From an uncultured Myxococcales bacterium (GTDB taxonomy: Bacteria; Myxococcota_A; UBA9042), in contig CAIMEY010000004.1 of the NCBI GenBank assembly GCA_903840165.1, forward strand, positions 1 through 33,891: a stretch of DNA of 33,891 nt, read 5' to 3'. Shown one piece after another: positions 25,706 to 33,200 of the stretch (its first letter is position 1; each line of letters opens with the position of its first letter). The notes beneath the pieces were generated by a model that saw only the letters and a list, made by a program, of their open reading frames with translations, made no database searches and was not told the DNA's origin. Made by a program: the position numbers and the translations under genes.

Positions 25706-28171
25706 CTATTGCATGTCGCTGGAAGGCTGAGCCTGGGCCAAATAGGGAAAGAATTTCTGATCATGCATGAACACGTGCTGGGCAATCATCTCGTAGGCGA
25801 TGAAACCGTAAGCGGTTTCCATGGAGACGGTGCCGTTGCTAAGTTGCGATAATAAAGTCATGCACTTAGCTAACTCGCGTTCATGTTCGCGCAGATGCTC
25901 AAGCGCATCCGGAAAGCCAATTCGCGCCAGCAGGCGTTCCTCTTGGCGGAAATGGTCTTGAATTTGTACGACAATCTGGCTCATTTGCGCCACGCATAGC
26001 CGTGGATCGGGCGTTTCGACAGCCACGGCGAGGAGTTGATTGGCAGCCGCAAACAGCGCTTGATGCTGCAGATCGGTCTGGCGATGGCCGGACTCCGCGG
26101 CGGCGCGCCACACCAGACGAACCATCGTCGGCTGTGAGTCCTGCTTGCGGGCGGGCTTGGATTCAGGTTCGGGCGCGGACTCGAGTCGATTGCGCCCAGC
26201 GCGCTTGGCGCGATACAAGGCCTGGTCCGCTAACTCCATGATATGTTCAGGTGTTGCGGCGTCATCTGTCTTGGTTGTGACAACCCCAACGCTGACGGTC
26301 ACCACCCCAGCGACCGTCGAGGACGCATGAGCAATCGCCAGTTCCGCAATGCCCTTGCGAACTCGCTCGCCCACGGCTAGGCCGCCTTCGCGGTCCGTTT
26401 CCGGCAAGAGAATGGCGAATTCTTCGCCACCATAGCGCCCGACCAAGTCCGGTGCGCGATGGACCATCGCCTTGAGGCACTCGGCCACCAGACGTAGGCA
26501 TTCATCGCCGGCCGCGTGGCCATAGAGATCATTGAAGTTCTTGAAGAAATCGACGTCCAGCATCAGAATCGTCAGCACGCCGCCCGAACGCTTGAGCCGA
26601 TAGAACTCGGTGCGCAGGGCCTCATCGAAGGCGCGGCGGTTGGCCACCCGGGTCAGGCTGTCGGACATGGCATTGGCCTGGGCATAGTCGCGTTCGACCT
26701 CAAGCTCGCGAATCAACTGATTGATCTTTTGCTCGTTTTGCTTGCGGTCGTCGATATTGCGTACCGAAGCCATCATGACCCGCTCACCGTCCAGTTCCAG
26801 GGCGCTGAGTAGCACTTCTGCAGCAAAGACAACGCCATTGTCGGCCCGACAGTGCAGGTACTCGAAGTGATCGCGGCCGGTCGTCATGGCCGTGCGGATG
26901 TGCGCCTGGGCTGCCAGAAGCGAGCTCTGGCCATCGGGCTGCTCGGGAGGCGCGAGATCACTTGGCCTTTTGCCGCAGAACTGCTGCTTGTCGACGCAGC
27001 CAAACATGGCGACTGTGGCATCATTGCAGTCCAAGAACCCATGTTCATTGCAAATCATCACGGCTTCGCTGGTCGCGTTGTACAGGGTGCGGAACTTCGC
27101 TTCGGAGCGAGCCAAGGCCTCTTTCATCTGTTTGCGTTCTGAAATGTTGCGGGCGACTGTCAAGATGTGCGGTAATCCATGTAGATACAAGACCTTTGCG
27201 GATATGAGCACGAGCATCGGCGAGCCGTTGGCGCGCAGCCATGTCGCCTCAAGGTTGTCATAGGCGCCCTGATCGGCCAGGGCGTTTGTCAGCAGGGTCA
27301 GTTGTTCCGGATGCTTCCATAAGGCCAGGTTCACCGACCCCTGTCCCGGCCCGCCTGGGGTCGCATAGCCGGTCATGGCGACAAAAGGCGCATTGGCGCG
27401 CACCACGACGCCATCGGAAAGCTGAGTCACGACAACCATGTCTGGACTGGTGTTGAAAATGACCTCCAGGGAATCGCGGGCATCCCGCTGCTGCTGCAAC
27501 ATCCGCTGATGCACCAATGTGATGAAGCCGCTGGTCCACAGCAGGCTGCCTGCCAGCGTCACAAAGCCGGAGGCCTGGAACGAAGCCAATAAAGGCCCTG
27601 GGATGCCTTGGAAACCGCCTTCGATCAAGGCGTTGCCGTTGATGTGGACGGGCCACAGAGCCACAGCGCGCAAGAGATAGAAGAAGCTCAAGCTGGCGAA
27701 CACGGCGATCAGGATTTGCGTCGCTGTAGGTGCCTGTTTTCGATAGCGAAAGAGCGTGCGTATCAGAGGCCAGCCGCAGGCCGAGAAGGCCAGGGCGGCA
27801 ATGGACCGGCTGAAGGCAAAGTCTTGGTGAACATAGCTGAAATAGGCCACCAGCGCCACAGTGGCTCCCTGACCCGCCAGCATGGCCGAGGGGACGGCCC
27901 TCTCGCCGAAATAGCGGAGCAGGCCCACTTGGAAGCAGGCTATCCCGGCCAACCAAAACGCCGTTCCCGCAAGAAATGCTGCAATTCCAGCGTGCAACTT
28001 CTGGCCAACCACGAGCAGCAGAAAGCCGGCGGTGATGGTTGCTTGGCCAAGGGTCCACCAACCCGGACCTTCGCTGATGCTCTTGGCCCTGAAAACCACA
28101 AACATGGTCAACGTTTGCAGGGCCATGCAGGAAACGAGCACGACGATCAAGGTGGGCAGGTGGACCTGCAT
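25706..28171 (-). CDS. Membrane diguanylate cyclase with two PAS domains and C-terminal hemerythrin
   Basis: The 821-residue protein has about seven hydrophobic helices (1-220) and PAS domains at about 230-345 (TSPDMVVVTQ) and 355-475 (ATSEAVMICNEHG). A short coiled coil leads to a GGDEF domain at about 500-662, with active-site GGEEF (581-585), metal Asp in MLDVDFFKNFND, and an RxxD inhibitory site (RAPD, 572-575) five residues before GGEEF. A bacteriohemerythrin domain follows (about 690-812), with the seven expected di-iron ligands H703, H740, E744, H759, H763, H799 and D804. It should synthesise cyclic di-GMP from GTP at the inner membrane, with product feedback and O2, NO or redox sensing through the di-iron site. 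The sensed ligand is inferred. The ATG at 28171 has GGAG seven bases upstream, and a good promoter lies at 28359-28387. Confidence 0.93.
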   Translation of the reverse strand: MQVHLPTLIVVLVSCMALQTLTMFVVFRAKSISEGPGWWTLGQATITAGFLLLVVGQKLHAGIAAFLAGTAFWLAGIACFQVGLLRYFGERAVPSAMLAGQGATVALVAYFSYVHQDFAFSRSIAALAFSACGWPLIRTLFRYRKQAPTATQILIAVFASLSFFYLLRAVALWPVHINGNALIEGGFQGIPGPLLASFQASGFVTLAGSLLWTSGFITLVHQRMLQQQRDARDSLEVIFNTSPDMVVVTQLSDGVVVRANAPFVAMTGYATPGGPGQGSVNLALWKHPEQLTLLTNALADQGAYDNLEATWLRANGSPMLVLISAKVLYLHGLPHILTVARNISERKQMKEALARSEAKFRTLYNATSEAVMICNEHGFLDCNDATVAMFGCVDKQQFCGKRPSDLAPPEQPDGQSSLLAAQAHIRTAMTTGRDHFEYLHCRADNGVVFAAEVLLSALELDGERVMMASVRNIDDRKQNEQKINQLIRELEVERDYAQANAMSDSLTRVANRRAFDEALRTEFYRLKRSGGVLTILMLDVDFFKNFNDLYGHAAGDECLRLVAECLKAMVHRAPDLVGRYGGEEFAILLPETDREGGLAVGERVRKGIAELAIAHASSTVAGVVTVSVGVVTTKTDDAATPEHIMELADQALYRAKRAGRNRLESAPEPESKPARKQDSQPTMVRLVWRAAAESGHRQTDLQHQALFAAANQLLAVAVETPDPRLCVAQMSQIVVQIQDHFRQEERLLARIGFPDALEHLREHERELAKCMTLLSQLSNGTVSMETAYGFIAYEMIAQHVFMHDQKFFPYLAQAQPSSDMQ

Positions 28172-28358
28172 CAGGAGGCTCCAAGTGCTGCCGCCCCTGG
28201 CCGGGGGTGGCTGATTCTGGGGCGCAGGCCGTCCAGGGCTATTGAAATTTCAAACTGTTCTACGCCACGCGCGCCCTTTCGGTGCTGTCCGGCCTAGCCG
28301 TCCCGGCGAGCCGTTCCGCATGCATACCTTGCCCCGAGCGTCCTTGCGTCTGCCTGGC

Positions 28359-28387
28359 AGTATACTGGGCCCCAGCAGGGACGGCAA
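28359..28387 (-). promoter_or_regulatory. Sigma70-type promoter of the GGDEF-hemerythrin gene
   Basis: On the minus strand TTGCCG (28387-28382) and TATACT (28364-28359, five of six consensus bases) have a 17-base spacer. The implied transcript start is near 28352, which leaves a leader of about 180 bases before the ATG at 28171. Confidence 0.5.
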
Positions 28388-28489
28388 GTATTGTGGAGTG
28401 CCTTGACGGCGGCACCTGCGCTCCGGGCCGGTTCGCTGCGGTCGGTACTGCCGGATGTGGATTGTCTGTCAACATCATAGAATTATATC

Positions 28490-28541
28490 AAAAAATTGAG
28501 GAATGGCCAATTGTCGGCCGTCTGGTGCCTACCGGCCATTC
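28490..28541 (-). terminator. Hairpin with T-run on the minus strand
   Basis: GAATGGCC (28501-28508) and GGCCATTC (28534-28541) are perfect 8-bp inverse arms around a 25-base loop. Read on the minus strand, the stem is followed after five bases by six T (plus-strand A-run 28490-28495), as in an intrinsic terminator. The large loop is atypical. It would stop minus-strand transcription before it reaches the promoter at 28359-28387. Confidence 0.3.
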
Positions 28542-28566
28542 TTGACAACGCCAATGCACTCGAAGA

Positions 28567-28660
28567 CTACGCACCATGACCTCTGAAGATGCCGACCGTC
28601 AGCGCCATACAGGTTAAGACCACGATTAACAAGGTAATAACGGCATGATCGTGGACCTAG
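28567..28660 (-). pseudogene. Possible relic resembling the N-terminus of the GGDEF-hemerythrin protein
   Basis: On the minus strand, between TAG at 28659-28657 and TAG at 28569-28567, the frame reads VH...TLLIVVLTCMAL...FRG. This parallels VH...TLIVVLVSCMAL...FRA at the start of the GGDEF protein encoded just downstream on the same strand. The first TAG falls where the intact gene has CAG. The match covers only about 20 mostly hydrophobic residues and needs small gaps, so chance is possible. No further part of the gene is visible here. Confidence 0.2.
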
Positions 28661-28853
28661 CCTATCGACGCCGAGCCTTGAAGCCTTGGCTGAGGGCGGC
28701 CACGGCCACCGAGGGACCGCAGAGGCCCCACGGCGATTCTTTAAACAACCTACTAAAATTAAAACCATTCTGCTGTTTGCGATCTTGACAATGCCGAGCG
28801 GTGTAAGACAGAATGTCATAAATAGTCTATAAAAGCCATCGATTAAGGCAGTA

Positions 28854-28921
28854 GATCGTCAACGATCAGCCAACTGGCCGAGAAGTTGATCGCCGACGAT
28901 CAACGAGCTTCAATTCAAGCT
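28854..28921. repeat. Cluster of three small inverted repeats
   Basis: Three dyads follow one another: GATCG/CGATC (28854-28858 and 28863-28867, loop TCAA), GTTGATCG/CGATCAAC (28885-28892 and 28897-28904, loop CCGA) and AGCTT/AAGCT (28906-28910 and 28917-28921). The first two share the CGATCA core. The cluster could be a regulator-binding array or a structured RNA. Confidence 0.45.
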
Positions 28922-28986
28922 TTCTCCACGCGCGTCGACACTTCCTCCATGAGTGTCCATGATCGCACATTGTCAATCTATTCAAC

Positions 28987-29123
28987 GTAAATACAAGGCG
29001 TTATAGAATCACAAACCCAAGTCGTGCCATGGCGAGGATGCCATAACAAATTGTAAATACATAGTTTATTCGCTTCAACCCGAGTAACTGTAGCAAATGC
29101 CAAATGTAAATATATGTAAATTG
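28987..29123 (+). repeat. Dispersed GTAAATA direct repeats
   Basis: GTAAATACA occurs at 28987-28995 and 29053-29061, GTAAATATA at 29106-29114, and GTAAATT at 29116-29122. The spacings are 66, 53 and 10 bases, all within the most AT-rich part of the window. They could be protein-binding boxes or simply compositional. Confidence 0.4.
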
Positions 29124-29298
29124 CCCCGGCCCGGTGCGGCCGAACCAGAGCGAGGGCCGTGGCGTTCGCCTACCCTATCGTTGGTCAAGGACTCGGGCCC
29201 CTGTCAGCCACCCTGGCCGGTTCCTTGAATAGATTCCCTTTTAGATTTAATGCGATGCATCCTTGTCCAATGGTGCAGCCGCGGACGACCGCCACACC

Positions 29299-30078
29299 AT
29301 GATTCCGGCAGGACCAAGGCGACGTAGAATCCTGACCCTACCTGAGCAAATTGGCGCTTGGCTGATGCTCGGCAGCATGCTGACCTCGGTCGGCATCAAT
29401 ACCCCTGGATTTGCGCAGACTTTTGCGATGCGCAGCACGACCATGGCCCAGCGCAAGGCGGCCGTTGCCAATCAGGCCAAGCCCAAGACCCAGGTCAAGG
29501 CGAGTTACGCTGGCGTGAGTCCGAATTCGGCCGGGCTCAGCGCGTTGACGACGATGGCAGCCAAGTCGCAGCCGTCGTCCAACCCGGCTCCCTAGCGCTT
29601 GCCCGCTTCTGCCCACGCGCGCGTACAGCCACCGCCCGTTCTTTTTGGAGTCGCCAAAGGACGGACGGTGGTGTAACGCCGCCCCAGGCGCAGCGTCGTT
29701 CAATCGGCTTGGGCGGGGCGGGCATCCGTGCCGATAGCTCCGAAATGAAATAGCAATTGCAGCAAGGTCAGACGGTCGCCTCGGAGGGCGCGCGGGCTGC
29801 CGGCTGGGCCAAATGGCGGATGCCAAGATGGGCAAGTTGACCTAGGTTCTCAACTGGAAACGAGGATTGCCTTTGCTTCAGCCTGCGCAGAACCCCATCC
29901 TGCTGGTCCATGTGGTGCCGATGCCCACGGTGACATCAAGTTTGCCGAACTGCCCAAGCAGTATGCCCAGGGCTGGCAGGAGACCTGTGTAGAACGGGCT
30001 GTTATAACAGCGCAATTGTCCGTCGAGCTGGATGGTCCTCAGACCCTGACTTACGATCTGAGCCCGGTGACGCCTTGA
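29299..30078 (+). pseudogene. Probable decayed gene with stops and frameshifts, family unknown
   Basis: Coding-like sequence continues across frames. An ATG ORF of 98 codons (29299-29595), with strong GC3 bias and a hydrophobic patch (IGAWLMLGSMLTSVGI), ends at TAG. Further on, one frame reads ...SSEMK, TAG at 29751, then QLQQGQTVASEGARAAGWAK. The frame then shifts near 29816 to ADAKMGKLT, TAG, VLNWKRGLPLLQPAQNPILLVHVVP. It shifts again near 29924 to DAHGDIKFAELPKQYAQGW and onward to TGA at 30076-30078. Both internal TAGs fit CAG-to-TAG changes, as in a decaying gene. I do not recognise the family. Alternatively, the first 98 codons could be an independent small gene. Sequencing error in the assembly could mimic the frameshifts but not easily the stops. 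Confidence 0.45.
29629..29671 (+). repeat. Inverted repeat within the decayed gene region
   Basis: A 12-base arm starting CCACCG (29629) pairs with an arm ending CGGTGG (29671), nearly fully complementary, around a loop of about 19 bases. It lies shortly after the stop of the 98-codon ORF but has no T-run. Confidence 0.25.
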
Positions 30079-30193
30079 GCTTTGACGCGGCAGAGCAGGC
30101 GCGATTGACACACTGACACGACAGCGCCGTTTTGTATTTCTCTGAAAATACGCAGAAAATTGACGCTCATTGCGGCCACAGGGCGTGCGCGGC

Positions 30194-30222
30194 TTGCATG
30201 CCACCGTAGCCATTGCTACAGT
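30194..30222 (+). promoter_or_regulatory. Candidate promoter of the EGF-repeat lipoprotein
   Basis: TTGCAT (30194-30199) and TACAGT (30217-30222) have a 17-base spacer, about 70 bases before the ATG at 30293. The -10 element is preceded by GC, as in the candidates at 3669 and 4833. Confidence 0.4.
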
Positions 30223-30292
30223 GAGCAAAATCTGCGCAGCGGAGCCTCCCGTAGCGCGGTCAACTAAGACTCAAGAATCCAATGGTGTGTCC

Positions 30293-33200
30293 ATGAATCG
30301 TCCGTCGACCTCTGGCCGCGTCGCTGCGTTGCGCGTTGGCACTATCTTATGCGCACTGCTGCTAGCGTGCGAAAGCAATGACAAAATTGCTTCGACCAAA
30401 GCCGCGGGCGACAGCCTAAGCGACGGCAGTTCGGATGGCAGTTTCTCCGAATTTCCCCTGAATGATCAATCGGTTGGCGATCAAGTTGCGGCCGACGTTC
30501 TCACCGACGTAGCCGTGAACACGCCGCCGACCGTGACGTTGACCGCCCCCGTGGACGGCGGCGTCGTGAACCTGGGCGATGTGCTGCACATTGCTGGAAC
30601 GATTGGCGATGCGGAGGACAAGCAGCTGACGGTGACGGCGACGACCTCGGCCCTGCCGGCCAAGGTTTTGACTGTGCAGGCCCCGGTCGGTTCCTGGCAG
30701 GCGGACACGGCGGACCTGCCGGCCGGACTGCAAAAACTGACGATTACTGTGCAGGATTCCGGTGGTCTGACCGCCAGCGCCAGCGTCAATATCCTGGTCA
30801 ACACCGCGCCGGATGTGCCGGTGGTGGGGATCACGCCGGTGACGCCGACGACGGCCGACGATCTGACCGCGACAGTGCTCAAAGACGCAGCCGATCCAGA
30901 CCGCAAGCCCGGAGAATTGACCTATACATTCAGCTGGCTGCAGGACGGGCAACCCACGGCATTTGCCACTAGCAAGGTGCCAGCCGGTGCTGCCAAGAAG
31001 GGGCAGACCTGGAAGGTGCTGGTGCAGGCTCAGGACCCTTATGCCAAGGGTAAGGTTGGAACGGCGCAAGTTGTGATTACCAATGCAATTCCTGGCGCGG
31101 CGGAGTTGGCTGTGGCCCCCACGGCGGTGGACCTGACTACACAGGTGACTTGCACCGTGACCAAGGCTGCCACTGATGCCGATGGCGATGCGCTAACCTA
31201 CGCATTTTCTTGGCAGATCAATGGCGTCTTCTTGGTCGGCAGTAGTGGGCAGACCCTGGACCTAGCGCAGAGCAAGCGCGCTGATGGTTCGCCGATTCAG
31301 GCAGGAGATACCGTGGCTTGTGCGGCACAGGCCAGCGATGGCACCGATGTGGGCGCTGTGGCTTTGGCCCAGGCCGTGACCATCGTGGCGTTTGACGTCT
31401 GTGGCAGTCCGCTCAATCCCTGCTCGGCCGACGCGAAATGCACCAATAGCGTGACCTTAGCGCCCATCTGCGCGTGCAAGGACGGCTATCAGGGCGACGG
31501 CAAGACCTGCAGCGATATCGATGAATGTGCTGCCAATACAGCGGGTTGTGACGGTAACGCCACCTGCGCCAACACCATCGGCAGCTTTACTTGCACATGC
31601 AATGGCGGCTACAGCGGCGATGGCAAGGTCTGCACCGACATCAACGAATGTGAAGCAAATAACGGCGGTTGCGATAGTAATGCTACGTGCACCAACAGCA
31701 TCGGTAGCTTTTCCTGCGCCTGCAACAGTGGCTACGCGGGCGACGGGAAGACCTGCAGCGATGTGGACGAATGCGCTGCAGGAACAGCCGTTTGCGACCT
31801 ACAAGCCGCATGCAGCAACACGGTGGGTAGTTACGACTGCACCTGCAACCCCGGTTACGCCGGAGACGGCAAAGTCTGCAAAGATGTGGACGAATGCGCT
31901 GCAGAAACAGCAATTTGCGACCTCAACGCGGCGTGCACCAACACGGTCGGCGCCTATGCCTGCGTCTGCAATGCGGGTTGGCAGGGCGACGGCAAATCCT
32001 GCAGCGATATTGATGAATGTGCCGCTGGAACAGCTGGTTGTGACGCCAATGCGACCTGCCAGAACGCCCCGGGCACCTTTAGCTGCACCTGCAATCCGGG
32101 CTACGCTGGCGATGGCAAAGTCTGCAAAGACGTAGATGAATGCGCCGCTGGAACGGCGATTTGCGACATCAACGCTGCCTGCACCAACACCGTGGGCGCC
32201 TATACCTGCGCTTGCAAACCGGGCTGGCAGGGCGACGGCAAGACCTGCAGCGATAGCAACGAGTGCACTCAAGGCCTTGTTTCGCAACCGATTCCTGTCG
32301 GCAACGGGCTGCCGGGCTGGACGGTGACTGGCAGTTCGCCGTTGGTGACCTGGCAGGCCGTGAACGGACAACTGTACTACGGTAACCCCGCGGCCGGTAA
32401 CTACGATACGCCGGGCGTGGCCAACAATGGCACAGCGCAGTTGACGCTGGCGGTGCCAGCCAATGGCAGCGTCGCCCTGGCGCTGAGCGTGACCATGGAT
32501 GTGGAAGCCGGCGCAACGTATGACAAATTTAGCATCGAGATTGCCGACGGCAGCACGCCAACGACGATCTTCGCCAAGAGCGACCTCAATCCCTTTGTCA
32601 AATCCACCAATCTTTCCTTGCCTTTGGGCAAGTGGGCCGGCAAGTCCGTGCAGGTGCGCTTTGTCATGGATACAGTGGACGGCGTACTCAACACCAGTGG
32701 CGGCATTACCGTCGGTGGATTGCTTGTCTATGCAGCGGCTTGCGACGCCAACGCGGCCTGCACCAACACGCCGGGCAGCTACAGCTGCGCCTGCAATGCG
32801 GGCTTTGTCGGCGATGGCCAGACCTGCACTGACATCAACGAATGCGCTGTAAACAATGGCGGTTGCGATGCCAACGCCGCCTGCACCAATAGCCCCGGTA
32901 GCTTTGCCTGCGCCTGCAAGCCCTACTACCAAGGCGACGGCAAGACGTGCAGCGACATCAACGAATGCCTTGTCAATAACGGTGGTTGCGGGGCCGCGAT
33001 CGCCTTCACCTGCACCAACAACATTGGCGCGGCCGTGACCTGCGCCGACATCGACGAATGCGCTGTCAATAACGGTGGTTGCGCGGTCAACGCCACCTGC
33101 ACCAATAGCGTCGGTAGCTTCTCTTGCGCCTGCAAGAACGGCTTCACGGGCGATGGCAAGACCTGCACGGACGTCAACGAGTGCGTCGTGGGCAGCTTGC

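Larger units (their letters stand above)
28172..29298. other. Gene-poor region with AT-rich core and short inverted repeats
   Basis: No convincing intact gene is seen on either strand over 1.1 kb. The left end holds the promoter and leader of the GGDEF gene. Further right are a hairpin at 28501-28541, a short gene-like relic at 28567-28660, an AT-rich stretch from about 28740 to 29125, a cluster of small dyads at 28854-28921, and GTAAATA repeats at 28987-29123. The ORFs at 28260-28545 and 28529-28819 have poor codon character. Confidence 0.6.

Noticed and set aside
28260..28545. Two overlapping ORFs (72 codons minus, 87 codons plus) in the GGDEF promoter region
   Set aside because: Neither has a ribosome site, a domain or coding-like composition, and the region contains a good minus-strand promoter.
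29878..30228. 116-codon minus-strand ORF
   Set aside because: It lies opposite the decayed plus-strand gene, whose codon character is much better, and it has no recognisable motif.
31799..32932. 377-codon open frame on the minus strand
   Set aside because: It is antisense to the EGF-repeat gene. The repeated Cys-rich sense codons create a long Ala/Gly/Val shadow, and the sense frame has clear EGF motifs and a signal peptide.
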